From NCBI RefSeq assembly GCF_021602025.1, contig NZ_BQHW01000019.1, forward strand, positions 62,001-126,000: a stretch of DNA of 64,000 nucleotides, given 5' to 3'. The notes below the pieces were generated by a model. It was given only the letters and a program-made list of their open reading frames with translations, ran no database searches and was not told the origin of the DNA. Each line of letters begins with the position of its first letter. Position 1 is the stretch's first letter. Below, piece after piece: positions 1-8,877 of this stretch. The position numbers and the translations under genes are program-made. This DNA is from Pseudomonas ceruminis. GTDB lineage: Bacteria > Pseudomonadota > Gammaproteobacteria > Pseudomonadales > Pseudomonadaceae.

Positions 1-35
1 GACGCGTTAAACCCGATCGGTAACAGCACTTGAAG

Positions 36-51
36 GTGAATATTCATACAG
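36..51. promoter_or_regulatory. LexA-like operator upstream of uvrD
   Basis: The 16-mer GTGAATATTCATACAG ends 42 bases before the uvrD start codon. It matches the CTG-N10-CAG SOS-box pattern except for the first base and contains a palindromic core. uvrD is an SOS gene in Escherichia coli, which makes the position meaningful. The match is imperfect and the assignment is inferred. Confidence 0.35.
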
Positions 52-93
52 TATGCGTTTGCCCCTTAACCGGCCTGCCCCTAGAATGGCCGG

Positions 94-2283
94 ATGCACA
101 CAGATGACCTCTCCCTCCTGCTGAATTCCCTCAACGATGCCCAACGCCAGGCCGTCGCGGCCACGCTCGGGCGTCAGCTGGTGCTTGCTGGCGCCGGCTC
201 CGGTAAAACCCGCGTACTGGTACACCGCATCGCCTGGCTGATCCAGGTCGAGCAGGCCTCGCCGCACTCAATCCTGTCGGTGACCTTCACCAACAAGGCG
301 GCGGCCGAGATGCGCCAGCGCATCGAGCAGTTGCTGGGCATCAACCCGGCGGGCATGTGGGTCGGGACCTTCCACGGTCTGGCGCACCGCCTGCTGCGGG
401 CGCACTGGCAGGAAGCGCGTCTGGTACAGAACTTCCAGATTCTCGACAGCGACGACCAGCAGCGACTGGTCAAGCGGGTGATCCGCGAGCTTGGCCTGGA
501 CGAGCAACGCTGGCCAGCGCGCCAAGCCCAGTGGTTCATCAACGGGCAAAAGGACGAAGGCCTGCGGCCGCAGCATATCCAGGCCAGTGGCGACCTGTTC
601 CTGGGCACCATGCGCAGCATCTACGAAGCCTACGAACAGGCCTGCGAACGCGCCGGGGTCATCGACTTCTCTGAACTGCTGCTGCGCGCCCTCGACCTGT
701 GGCGCGACCACCCAGGCCTGCTCGAACACTACCAGCGGCGTTTCCGCCACCTGCTGGTGGACGAGTTCCAGGACACCAACGCCGTGCAGTACGCCTGGTT
801 GCGCCTGTTGGCCGGCAAAGGCGGTGGCAGCCTGATGGCAGTGGGCGACGACGACCAGTCGATCTACGGCTGGCGCGGTGCCAAGATCGAAAACATTCAC
901 CAGTACACCGCCGACTTCCCCGATGCCGAGATGATCCGCCTGGAGCAGAACTACCGCTCCACCGGCGGCATCCTCAAGGCTGCCAACGCCTTGATCGCCA
1001 ACAACAGCGGGCGCCTGGGCAAAGAGCTGTGGACCGACCTGGGTGAAGGCGAACCGCTCACGCTGTACGCCGCCTACAACGAGCACGACGAAGCGCGCTA
1101 TGTGGTCGAAACCATCGAGAGCCTGATCAAGCAAGGCAACTCGCGCAGCGACATCGCCATCCTGTATCGCTCCAACGCCCAGTCCCGGGTACTGGAAGAG
1201 GCTTTGCTGCGCGAGCGCATTCCCTACCGTATCTACGGCGGCCAGCGCTTCTTCGAACGTGCCGAAATCAAGAACGCCATGGCTTACCTGCGCCTGCTAG
1301 AAGGGCGCGGTAACGACGCGGCCCTCGAGCGAGTGATCAACGTGCCGCCGCGCGGCATCGGTGAAAAGACCGTCGAGGCCATCCGCGAGCATGCCCGTCA
1401 CAGTCAGCTGTCGATGTGGGGCGCGATGTGCCAGCTGCTGGCCGCCAAGGCCCTTAAAGGCCGTGCTGCCAGCGCCCTGGGTGCCTTCATCGAGCTGATC
1501 GAGAACCTGTCGGGCAAAGTCGCCGACATGCCGCTGCACCTGATGACGCAAACCGTTATCGAGCAGTCCGGCCTGATCATCTATCACCAGGAAGAAAAAG
1601 GTGAGAAGGGCCAGGCACGGGTAGAAAACCTTGAAGAACTGGTCAGCGCAGCGCGCAACTTCGAGACCAGTGACGATGACGGCGATCTCTCGCCGTTGTC
1701 GGCCTTCCTCGGCCACGCCTCGCTGGAAGCCGGCGAAGCGCAGGCCGACGAGCACGAAGACAGCATCCAGCTGATGACGCTGCACAGCGCCAAGGGCCTG
1801 GAGTTCCCCTACGTGTTCCTGGTTGGCATGGAAGAAGGCCTGTTCCCGCATAAGATGAGCCTGGAAGAGCCCGGGCGCCTGGAAGAAGAGCGCCGCCTGG
1901 CCTACGTGGGCATCACCCGTGCCATGCGCCAGCTGTTCATGACCTATGCCGAAACGCGCCGCCTGTATGGCAGCGAAACCTACAACAAGGTATCCCGTTT
2001 CGTACGGGAGATTCCGGCAGGCCTGGTCCAGGAAGTGCGTCTTTCCAACAGCGTCAGCCGCCCGTTCGGCGGTGCGCAGACCACCAGCGCCAGCAGCCTG
2101 TTCGCCAATGCCAACATTCCGCAGACCGCCTTCAACCTGGGCCAGCGGGTTCAGCATTCGGTGTTTGGCGAAGGCGTGATCCTCAATTTCGAGGGGTCCG
2201 GAGCCCAGGCGCGGGTGCAGGTGAACTTTGCCGAAGGTAGCAAGTGGCTGATGCTGGGGTATGCCAAGCTCGAAGCACTCTGA
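94..2283 (+). CDS. uvrD: DNA helicase II (UvrD/Rep superfamily 1A)
   Basis: This 729-residue protein is an ATP-dependent 3'-5' DNA helicase acting in nucleotide excision repair and methyl-directed mismatch repair. The Q-motif region (NDAQRQAV) is followed by Walker A GAGSGKT at residues 33-39, then Walker B VDEFQD, the motif III region GDDDQSIYGWRGA, motif IV QNYRS and the C-terminal motifs TLHSAKGLEFPYVF and VGITRA. The length is close to that of E. coli UvrD (720). A C-terminal SH3-like tail (VFGEGVILNFEG...) typical of UvrD/PcrA is present. The ATG at 94 is preceded by a short 5' region with a possible LexA site. PcrA-type naming is possible, but the lineage favours UvrD. Confidence 0.95.
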   Translation: MHTDDLSLLLNSLNDAQRQAVAATLGRQLVLAGAGSGKTRVLVHRIAWLIQVEQASPHSILSVTFTNKAAAEMRQRIEQLLGINPAGMWVGTFHGLAHRLLRAHWQEARLVQNFQILDSDDQQRLVKRVIRELGLDEQRWPARQAQWFINGQKDEGLRPQHIQASGDLFLGTMRSIYEAYEQACERAGVIDFSELLLRALDLWRDHPGLLEHYQRRFRHLLVDEFQDTNAVQYAWLRLLAGKGGGSLMAVGDDDQSIYGWRGAKIENIHQYTADFPDAEMIRLEQNYRSTGGILKAANALIANNSGRLGKELWTDLGEGEPLTLYAAYNEHDEARYVVETIESLIKQGNSRSDIAILYRSNAQSRVLEEALLRERIPYRIYGGQRFFERAEIKNAMAYLRLLEGRGNDAALERVINVPPRGIGEKTVEAIREHARHSQLSMWGAMCQLLAAKALKGRAASALGAFIELIENLSGKVADMPLHLMTQTVIEQSGLIIYHQEEKGEKGQARVENLEELVSAARNFETSDDDGDLSPLSAFLGHASLEAGEAQADEHEDSIQLMTLHSAKGLEFPYVFLVGMEEGLFPHKMSLEEPGRLEEERRLAYVGITRAMRQLFMTYAETRRLYGSETYNKVSRFVREIPAGLVQEVRLSNSVSRPFGGAQTTSASSLFANANIPQTAFNLGQRVQHSVFGEGVILNFEGSGAQARVQVNFAEGSKWLMLGYAKLEAL

Positions 2284-2390
2284 AACCTGTTACATCAGGC
2301 AAAAGCTAGAAACATTATGTCGCTGGTCATGTGCACAGGAACCTGTGCACCATGACGCGCGTGCAATCCACAACAGGGGAAATCCCATTT

Positions 2391-3245
2391 ATGCAACGTT
2401 TTCTTAGCATCGCACTGGCGCTCTGCGTCGGCCTGACGCTGAGCCTGGACGCCAACGCCAAGCGTTTCGGCGGCGGCAAGAGCTCGGGCTCCGCGCCTAT
2501 CCACCAGACCCGCCAGGCCACGCCAACCACGCCTGCCGCCGCGCCGACCGCTCCAGGCAAGGCTCCGGCCGCCGCCAGCGGTGCTTCGCGCTGGCTGGGC
2601 CCACTGGCCGGTCTGGCCGCCGGTGGCCTGCTGGCCTCCATGTTCATGGGTGATGGCTTCCAGGGCCTGCAAATCATGGACTTCCTGATCGTCGGCCTGA
2701 TCGCCTTCCTGGTGTTCCGCTTCATTGCCGCGCGCCGCCGTCAGCAGCAGCCGCAGGTGGCAGCCCCAGGCCATGCGCCGTTCCAGCGTGAAGCGCACGC
2801 CCAGCCTGCCCAGCCGTCGATCTTCGGTGGTTCGGCTGCGCCTGGTGCAACCGCCGCACCGGTGATCAACGCCCCGGCCTGGTTCAACGAGCAGAGCTTC
2901 CTGGCCGCCGCCCGTAGCCATTTCCAGTCGCTGCAACAGCACTGGGATGCCAACGAGATGGACAAAATCGCCGAGTTCGTCACCCCGCAGATGCTCGAGT
3001 TCCTCAAGCGCGAGCGTGCCGACCTGGGTGATGGCTTCCAGTCGACCTACATCGATGACCTGGACGTGCAACTGGACGGTGTCGATGATCGTGCCGACCG
3101 TACCGACGCCACCCTGACCTTCCGTGGCGTGTCGAAGACCTCGCGCTTCGACCAGGGCGAAGCGTTCAGCGAAAGCTGGCACATGGTTCGCGCCCAGGGC
3201 GAGAACCAGCCTTGGCTGGTCGCCGGTATCCGTCAAAACGGTTAA
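2391..3245 (+). CDS. Tim44-like domain membrane protein
   Basis: This 284-residue protein starts with a signal peptide or membrane anchor (MQRFLSIALALCVGLTLSL, ending ANA). A Gly/Ser/Pro/Ala-rich linker follows, then a hydrophobic segment around residues 84-108 (MDFLIVGLIAFLVFRFIAA) and a C-terminal Tim44-like domain from about residue 160. The ATG at 2391 was chosen over one 60 bases upstream because the signal peptide starts there and AGGGGAAA precedes it. Tim44 domains bind membranes or proteins; the bacterial role is not established. The gene stands alone between uvrD and a strong terminator. Confidence 0.85.
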   Translation: MQRFLSIALALCVGLTLSLDANAKRFGGGKSSGSAPIHQTRQATPTTPAAAPTAPGKAPAAASGASRWLGPLAGLAAGGLLASMFMGDGFQGLQIMDFLIVGLIAFLVFRFIAARRRQQQPQVAAPGHAPFQREAHAQPAQPSIFGGSAAPGATAAPVINAPAWFNEQSFLAAARSHFQSLQQHWDANEMDKIAEFVTPQMLEFLKRERADLGDGFQSTYIDDLDVQLDGVDDRADRTDATLTFRGVSKTSRFDQGEAFSESWHMVRAQGENQPWLVAGIRQNG

Positions 3246-3263
3246 CCGCCGCACGTTGCACAA

Positions 3264-3291
3264 AAAACCCCGGGCCTGTCCCGGGGTTTTT
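3264..3291 (+). terminator. Rho-independent terminator after the Tim44-like gene
   Basis: The hairpin AAAACCCCGGG-cctgt-CCCGGGGTTTT is followed by a T-rich run and starts about 20 bases after the stop codon. Confidence 0.9.
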
Positions 3292-3359
3292 GCTTTTGCC
3301 AGAGCAGGCTACTAGGGTATAACGCGCAACGTTGTCATCAAGGTCAGAGGAAGTGAACC

Positions 3360-3767
3360 GTGGAAGAAGTGATCGAACAACTCCGTGAAGCCAATGAGCC
3401 GGTACCGGTGCCCCTGGAGCTCCCTGACGAAGACCAACTGGTCGAGATCGAGGAACAACTGTTCATCAACATTCCGTTTGTGTTCAAAGAGTTCCTGCTG
3501 ACCGTCAGCGATGTGGTGTACGGGTCGCTGGAGCCGGTCACTGCTACCGACCCACAGTCCCATACCTACCTGCCCGATGTTGCGGCCAATGCCTGGGACG
3601 CGGGCGTACCACGTGATCTGATTCCGCTGTGCCAGGATGGCGATAACTACTATTGCGTCGAGGAAGACGGCACCGTAGTGCTGTGGGATGGCAGCGAAGA
3701 AGTCGTGGGCGAAGACAGCTGGGAATCGGTCTGGCACTGGGCCCGGGACGTCTGGCTGGAAAGCTGA
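3360..3767 (+). CDS. SMI1/KNR4 family protein
   Basis: This 135-residue acidic protein has the SMI1/KNR4 fold signature: an N-terminal amphipathic segment, EIEEQLFINIPFVFKEFLL, and a central block around 'VPRDLIPLCQDGDNYYCVEEDGTVVLWDGSEE'-type strands (nt 3610-3700). Members act as immunity proteins to toxins or as protein-interaction modules; no toxin gene is adjacent, so the role is open. The start is a GTG preceded by AGAGGAAG. The gene is monocistronic, between a terminator and a convergent antiporter gene. Confidence 0.85.
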   Translation: MEEVIEQLREANEPVPVPLELPDEDQLVEIEEQLFINIPFVFKEFLLTVSDVVYGSLEPVTATDPQSHTYLPDVAANAWDAGVPRDLIPLCQDGDNYYCVEEDGTVVLWDGSEEVVGEDSWESVWHWARDVWLES

Positions 3768-3821
3768 GCGAGCATTGCCCACAGAAAGTAATGGCTCATA
3801 GCTACTACCTCCCCTTAAAAT

Positions 3822-3844
3822 CGCCAGGCTTTCTGCGCCTGGCG
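3822..3844 (-). terminator. Probable terminator of the CPA2 antiporter gene
   Basis: An 8-bp stem (CGCCAGGC/GCCTGGCG) is followed on the minus strand by ATTTTAA. It lies about 60 bases downstream of the antiporter stop codon, between convergent genes. Confidence 0.6.
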
Positions 3845-3902
3845 ACATCGTTACCGTTCTATCCCCTCGGCCTACGGTGAAGCCTGGCGCAGGGAGCTGT
3901 CT

Positions 3903-5663
3903 TCAGTGCGTATGATCGCGGCTGTTTTCCAGCGTCTCCAGCAAGGCAATCTGCATGCGCGAATGCACGCGGATGAACCAGCGCCACAACACGGCCACTA
4001 CCACCGCCGCCACCACCGCGATGATCAGCAGCAGTTCGTTGGTCGGCAGGATGCTCGCCGACAACGCCGACAGCAGCAGGAAGATCACCAACAGCGACAG
4101 CAGCGGGATCACCTCGGCCACCACCCGACGCACCCGCTGGGTATGTCGCCCGGCCATTTCCGGCTTGACGCTCATTTCGGCCAACAACATCGATAGCGCC
4201 TTGAGCTTGCGGTAAGCAGCGATCAGGAACGGAAGCGACAGCAACAGCGCCGCTCCCCAGATCATCGCCTTCTGCTGACTCAGATCGGAGACCCATTCGC
4301 TGAGCCAATGGCCGATGCGCGCGGCGAAATAGCCCCCGCTGAAAAAGATCGCGATGACCAACGCAAGGTTTACCCCGACCTGCAGCAGGATGCGCCGGAT
4401 CATCGCCGCCACCATGGCGCTTTCTCCCTGCGGCTGGATGCTGCGCAACCACTCGCCATACAACGAAAGTACCCGCGTCAAGCGGCTAGGCATTACCTTG
4501 CCGAGTTTGAGCGACAGCGGGTCGGCTGCACGGATCAGGTACGGCGTCAGCAGGGTGGTGATGGCTGAAACCGCCACAGCGACGGGGTACAGGAAGTCAC
4601 TGGTGACCTGCAGGGTCATGCCCAGGGCGGCAATGATGAACGAGAACTCGCCAATCTGGGAAAGCCCCATCCCCACGCGCAGTGACGTGCGACCATCGTT
4701 ACCTGCAATGAACGCGCCCATGCCGCAGGAAAGCATCTTGCCCAGCACCACGGCGAGGGTGATCACCACGATTGGCCAGGCATAGTCGATAAGCACCTGG
4801 GGGTCGATCATCAGGCCGATGGCAACGAAGAAAATGGCGCTGAACAGGTCACGCACGGGCTCGATCAGCTGTTCGATCTTCAGCAATTGCCGCGATTCCG
4901 CCATGATCGCACCGATCAGGAAGGCACCCAGTACCATGCTGTATTCGAGCTTGACCACCAGCAGGCAGAAGCCGAAGCACAGGCCAAGCACGGTGATCAG
5001 CAGCATCTCGTTGCTTTCGAACTTTGCCACGTAGGCCAGCAGCCGCGGCACCAGCAAGATGCCGATGACCAGCGCCACGATCATGAACAACGACAGCTTG
5101 CCCACCGTGGAAAACACCTCGCCGGAGCTGACCGCCCCGCTGACTGCAATCCCTGAAAGCAGGGCAATGATACCGATCCCCAGGATGTCCTCGACGATCA
5201 GCACACCGAATATCAGCTGGGCAAACCGCTCGTTCTTCATCTTCAGGTCGTTGAGCGCCTTGACGATGATGGTGGTCGAGGAAATCGCCAGGATGGCACC
5301 GAGGAACAGCGAGTCCATGGTGTTCCAGCCGAACCAGCGGCCAATCTCGAACCCGATCCAGATCATCAGGACGATTTCCAGGAACGCTGCGATGAAGGCT
5401 GTAGCTCCCACCTTGAACAATTTACGCAGGCTGAACTCCAGCCCCAGGCAGAACATCAGGAAAATGACCCCGAGCTCTGCCAGGGTCTTGATCGTGTCTT
5501 CGTCGTGAATCAGGCCGAACGGCGGGGTGTGTGGGCCGATGATGAAGCCGGCGACGATGTAGCCCAGCACAACGGGCTGCTTGAGGCGATGAAAGAGAAT
5601 CGTCACCACCCCTGCGACCAGCATGATGACTGCCAGATCCTGGATGAAGCTTATGGCATGCAT
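3903..5663 (-). CDS. CPA2-family monovalent cation:proton antiporter (KefB-like)
   Basis: This 586-residue inner-membrane protein has about 12 hydrophobic segments in a Na_H_Exchanger domain covering roughly residues 10-380 (for example VVLGYIVAGFIIGP and LAELGVIFLMFCLGLEFS). The C-terminal 200 residues carry further membrane spans (LVIAIFFSGGYFAARIG, LLSLLVIFLLLSALSASILP) and end in a short hydrophilic tail. A TrkA-N/RCK nucleotide-binding domain, present in true KefB/KefC, is not visible, so glutathione gating is unlikely. K+/H+ or Na+/H+ exchange is inferred from the family. The ATG at 5663 has AAAGGAGTATCGCC in front and begins right at the first membrane segment; an upstream in-frame ATG would add 34 hydrophilic residues. 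Confidence 0.88.
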   Translation of the reverse strand: MHAISFIQDLAVIMLVAGVVTILFHRLKQPVVLGYIVAGFIIGPHTPPFGLIHDEDTIKTLAELGVIFLMFCLGLEFSLRKLFKVGATAFIAAFLEIVLMIWIGFEIGRWFGWNTMDSLFLGAILAISSTTIIVKALNDLKMKNERFAQLIFGVLIVEDILGIGIIALLSGIAVSGAVSSGEVFSTVGKLSLFMIVALVIGILLVPRLLAYVAKFESNEMLLITVLGLCFGFCLLVVKLEYSMVLGAFLIGAIMAESRQLLKIEQLIEPVRDLFSAIFFVAIGLMIDPQVLIDYAWPIVVITLAVVLGKMLSCGMGAFIAGNDGRTSLRVGMGLSQIGEFSFIIAALGMTLQVTSDFLYPVAVAVSAITTLLTPYLIRAADPLSLKLGKVMPSRLTRVLSLYGEWLRSIQPQGESAMVAAMIRRILLQVGVNLALVIAIFFSGGYFAARIGHWLSEWVSDLSQQKAMIWGAALLLSLPFLIAAYRKLKALSMLLAEMSVKPEMAGRHTQRVRRVVAEVIPLLSLLVIFLLLSALSASILPTNELLLIIAVVAAVVVAVLWRWFIRVHSRMQIALLETLENSRDHTH

Positions 5664-5992
5664 GGCGCGATACTCCTTTCTCGATGCCCGGGCAGACCGC
5701 TCCTCTGCCAAGGCAAACCCGAGCGAGCAGCAAGTACATACTGTATTGAATGCAGGAAAGCCCATGTTGCATGGGCGTACTCAGGTTAACATCGCACCCC
5801 GCCGCAAAAAGCCGGTGCAATATGTAGAAACAGATCGGCTGATTAACAGCCTCTGATGGCAAGATCAGCGTGACGATGGCGTCTCGGCCAACGTCCCGTA
5901 TCAGGAAGGCAACCTTAAAGAGGGGAACAGAAGTGTCAGCAGATAACCGCCCCGAACGCCCTGATTCAGCGCAACCTCACCGTGAGCACACT
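5664..5992. other. Divergent intergenic region, antiporter / thioesterase
   Basis: These roughly 330 bases separate two divergent starts and should hold both promoters. No convincing operator or hairpin was seen. A CTG-N9-CAG sequence near 5737-5751 resembles an SOS box but has the wrong spacing. Confidence 0.4.
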
Positions 5993-6478
5993 ATGGAACC
6001 TGGAAACGCCCAGCTGAGCATGACCGTCCTGATGACCCCGGACATGGCCAACTTTTCTGGCAACGTACATGGCGGCACCCTGCTCAAGTACCTCGACGAA
6101 GTGGCGTACGCTTGCGCCAGCCGCTATGCCGGCAGCTATGTGGTAACCCTGTCAGTCGACCAGGTGATCTTCCGCGAGCCGGTGCACGTCGGCGAGCTGG
6201 TGACTTTCCTCGCCTCGGTCAACTACACCGGCAATACCTCCATGGAGGTTGGCATCAAGGTGGTCACCGAGAACATCCGCGAGCGCTCGGTGCGCCATTC
6301 CAACAGTTGCTTCTTCACCATGGTGGCGGTCGATGACAACCGCCGCCCGGTCCCAGTACCGCCGCGCCAGCCGCAGTCCAGCGAGGAAAAACGCCGTTTC
6401 CTGCAGGGCCAGCAGCGCCGCCAGATCCGCCAGGAACTGGAAACGCGCTATCAGAACCTGAAGACCGACGCCATTTAA
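5993..6478 (+). CDS. Acyl-CoA thioesterase (hotdog fold, YciA/BFIT type)
   Basis: This 161-residue hotdog-fold protein hydrolyses acyl-CoA thioesters. The family motif [20 protein letters not shown] contains the conserved His-Gly-Gly and the acidic residue of the active site. It is followed by the beta-sheet segment [19 protein letters not shown] and an Arg/Gln-rich C-terminal helix ([16 protein letters not shown]). The ATG at 5993 begins where family similarity begins. A GTG at 5933 with a better ribosome-binding site (AAAGAGGGG at 5917-5925) would add 20 residues and may be the true start. The gene is convergent with pdxY, and the stop codons overlap. Confidence 0.85.
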   Translation: MEPGNAQLSMTVLMTPDMANFSGNVHGGTLLKYLDEVAYACASRYAGSYVVTLSVDQVIFREPVHVGELVTFLASVNYTGNTSMEVGIKVVTENIRERSVRHSNSCFFTMVAVDDNRRPVPVPPRQPQSSEEKRRFLQGQQRRQIRQELETRYQNLKTDAI

Positions 6479-7347
6479 ACCGCCAGGCGCTGCGCCTCGA
6501 AGCGTACACGCGGGTGAGCGATGCGATCCTGGGCACGCACCAGTTGCAGTTCGTAGCTGGCGCAAGCCTGGGTTTCCAGCAACACCTCATGCACCGCTGC
6601 TGCGGTGTACTCGAACGCCTGCAACCAGCTATCGCCCAGCAGCACGCGGGCCAGGAACAGCCCTGACGTCAAATCACCCACCCCAACGGGCTGGCGTGGA
6701 AAGGCCAGTAGCGGGCGGCGCAGGTGCCAGCTTGCGTCACGGGTCACCAGCAGCATTTCGAACATCTCTTCGGCGCGCCCCGGGTAGGCCAGGTGCTTGA
6801 CCAGCACCACTTCTGGCCCACGCTCCAACAGCCCACGGGCCATGCTGACGCAATCTGCCAGCGACTGCGCCCGGCGGCCACAGAAGCTGTCCAGCTCAAG
6901 CTGGTTCGGACAGAGGATGTCAGCCTTGGCCGCTGCCTCCTCGAGCAGAAATTCGCTCACCTCCTGCGGGACGATACAACCCTTCTCTGCATGCCCCATG
7001 ACCGGGTCACACAGGTACAGCGCCTTGGGATTCACGGCCTTGATCCGCTCGACCCCGGCCAGGATCGCACGGCCCTGCTCGGCACTGCCCAGGTAGCCTG
7101 AAAGCACGGCATCGCAATGGCCCAGTTCGCCAATGTTGGAAATGCCTTCCACCAGCGCAGGAATTTGCGCCGGAGCAAGCACTTCTCCCGCCCACTGGCC
7201 ATACTGAGTGTGATTGGAGAACTGCACGGTATTGAGCGGCCAGACATTGACCCCTATACGTTGCATCGGGAACACCGCAGCGCTGTTTCCGGCGTGGCCG
7301 AACACCACGTGGGACTGGATGGCGAGCAAGTGCGGGGTACGTTTCAT
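6475..7347 (-). CDS. pdxY: Pyridoxal kinase PdxY
   Basis: This 290-residue ribokinase-fold enzyme phosphorylates pyridoxal to PLP in the vitamin B6 salvage pathway, in the cytoplasm. The N-terminus ([20 protein letters not shown]) carries the family's substrate-binding Ser and Gly residues. The C-terminal region has [17 protein letters not shown], the ATP-binding and anion-hole motif with the catalytic Asp. The length matches PdxY of pseudomonads. The ATG at 7347 was chosen because similarity starts there; the longer reading frame upstream (to 7842) overlaps the divergent DUF3301 gene and is not supported. Confidence 0.93.
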   Translation of the reverse strand: MKRTPHLLAIQSHVVFGHAGNSAAVFPMQRIGVNVWPLNTVQFSNHTQYGQWAGEVLAPAQIPALVEGISNIGELGHCDAVLSGYLGSAEQGRAILAGVERIKAVNPKALYLCDPVMGHAEKGCIVPQEVSEFLLEEAAAKADILCPNQLELDSFCGRRAQSLADCVSMARGLLERGPEVVLVKHLAYPGRAEEMFEMLLVTRDASWHLRRPLLAFPRQPVGVGDLTSGLFLARVLLGDSWLQAFEYTAAAVHEVLLETQACASYELQLVRAQDRIAHPRVRFEAQRLAV

Positions 7348-7467
7348 GCGGGCGTTTTCCAAAGCTGTTTCAAGGATTGTGCGTCGCGCAGTATGAACTC
7401 GATTGCCACCTGTACGACAGACCAGGGACGCAGTTAAGCTGGATCGACCTGTTTGGAGCATAAGCAA

Positions 7468-7860
7468 ATGTTGACCCTGGAGAATCTCTTCGTCCTGATG
7501 CTGCTGGCCACGGCAGGCGCTTGGGTATGGCACAACCATGGTCTGCGCGAAAAGGCCCTGGAGCGGGTCAAGCAGCACTGCGCCAAGCTGGACCTGGAAC
7601 TGCTCGACGATGCGGTGGCGCTCAAGCGCATAGCGTTCATTCGTGATGCCAACGGCAGGAAGCGCCTGGCCCGGGTGTATGCGTTCGAATTCACCGTCAC
7701 CGGCGAACAGCGCCATCCAGGTACCGTGACCCAATTTGGCGCCCACAGCGTGCAAATTGAACTGGCACCGTACCCGTTCGAGATCAAGACACCGCCACGG
7801 GCCGACAATGTGATCGAGATGCAGCAGTGGCGCCAGGAGCACAATCGCTGGCGTAACTGA
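7468..7860 (+). CDS. DUF3301 domain-containing protein
   Basis: This 130-residue protein has one N-terminal membrane helix ([21 protein letters not shown]) and a basic soluble part that ends in HRWRN. It is a conserved single-pass inner-membrane protein of gamma-proteobacteria with no assigned function. The ATG at 7468 is preceded by TTGGAGCATAAGCAA, which gives a good Shine-Dalgarno distance; an in-frame TTG at 7453 is part of that site. It is divergent from pdxY. Confidence 0.85.
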   Translation: MLTLENLFVLMLLATAGAWVWHNHGLREKALERVKQHCAKLDLELLDDAVALKRIAFIRDANGRKRLARVYAFEFTVTGEQRHPGTVTQFGAHSVQIELAPYPFEIKTPPRADNVIEMQQWRQEHNRWRN

Positions 7861-7902
7861 TCAAGGGGTTTCCTAAACGGCACCGGGGGCTCTGAGGCAG
7901 CT

Positions 7903-8877
7903 TCAGTGCCCGATGACACATTCTGCCAATGCGGCCTGGAGCACCTGCTGCGGCTGGGCCTTGTCGAAAATAAGTTCAAGCCGCGAATCCTTGCGCCAAG
8001 CGCTCGGCTGCCAAGCAGGCATGTCCCGCTCCAATGCATTGAAAGACTGCCACCCCTGGGCGCTGTGGATAACTGCCTTGGCTCGCCGCCATGGCCACTG
8101 CGCAAGGAAACGCCGCAGGCGCTGCGGATCGAATTGCTGGCTTGGGTGCCAACGCCAGCCGATGCTCCAACCGCCCTCACCTTCCTGAGCCTGGCAGATC
8201 GGCTCACGAGGATTTGTCCACAGGCTGCCAGATGCCACCGGCTGAGTCTGCAGAACTGGGTTATCCACAGAAAAATGGCCTTCCACCGCTGTGGATGAAA
8301 CGGGAAGCTCGCCAAGGGCAAGTCGGCCCTGCGTGGTCCAGAGCCTGTGGACTAATGAAAAGTCTTTATTTATCAACAACCTATGATTTTCATCAACAGC
8401 CTCGCTCTTGTTTAGGACCACCAGCGCAGCGGCTTGCATGGCTTCTTGTTGGGCAGCGGGCAAAACCTCGCCGCGCGCCAGCGCTAACGCGTCCACAACC
8501 ATCACCAATGGCTGTACCGACAGCACTCCAAGCCAGGGCGCCTGGCCCAACTGATTCAACAATTGCAACGGGTGCCCGAGGCCTGACGGCTCGATCAACA
8601 GGCGATCAGGGCGTGCCTTGCGAAGCAGGCGGCCCAACCCGACCTGAAACGGCGTGCCATTGACGCAGCACAGACAACCCCCTGCCACCTCGGCAATGGC
8701 AATACCGTCTTCGTCCCGGCTCAGCAAGGCTGCATCGATACCCACCTGGCCAAATTCGTTGACCAATACCGCCCATCGCTCGTCAGCGGGGCGCTGAGCC
8801 ATCAGCTGACGAATCAGGCTGGTCTTGCCGGCGCCCAAGGGGCCGGCGATGACGTGGGTGGGGATGTTTTGCAGCAT
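7903..8877 (-). CDS. CobW/COG0523 family GTPase (YjiA-like putative zinc metallochaperone)
   Basis: This 324-residue G3E GTPase has Walker A GPLGAGKTSL near residues 12-21, the metal-binding GGCLCC (CxCC) motif, a G3-like ESGLGHP region and NKSE as the base-recognition motif. A CobW C-terminal domain begins around residue 220. Family members hydrolyse GTP and deliver or sequester Zn(II). It is the third gene of the minus-strand zinc-starvation group, 41 bases downstream of DUF1826, so Zur control through the box at 10798 is likely. Its coding sequence contains several DnaA-box sequences (see 8064-9926). Confidence 0.9.
   Translation of the reverse strand: MLQNIPTHVIAGPLGAGKTSLIRQLMAQRPADERWAVLVNEFGQVGIDAALLSRDEDGIAIAEVAGGCLCCVNGTPFQVGLGRLLRKARPDRLLIEPSGLGHPLQLLNQLGQAPWLGVLSVQPLVMVVDALALARGEVLPAAQQEAMQAAALVVLNKSEAVDENHRLLINKDFSLVHRLWTTQGRLALGELPVSSTAVEGHFSVDNPVLQTQPVASGSLWTNPREPICQAQEGEGGWSIGWRWHPSQQFDPQRLRRFLAQWPWRRAKAVIHSAQGWQSFNALERDMPAWQPSAWRKDSRLELIFDKAQPQQVLQAALAECVIGH

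Noticed and set aside
5737-5751. A CTG...CAG sequence upstream of the thioesterase gene
   Set aside because: The spacing is nine bases rather than ten and no SOS gene is adjacent.
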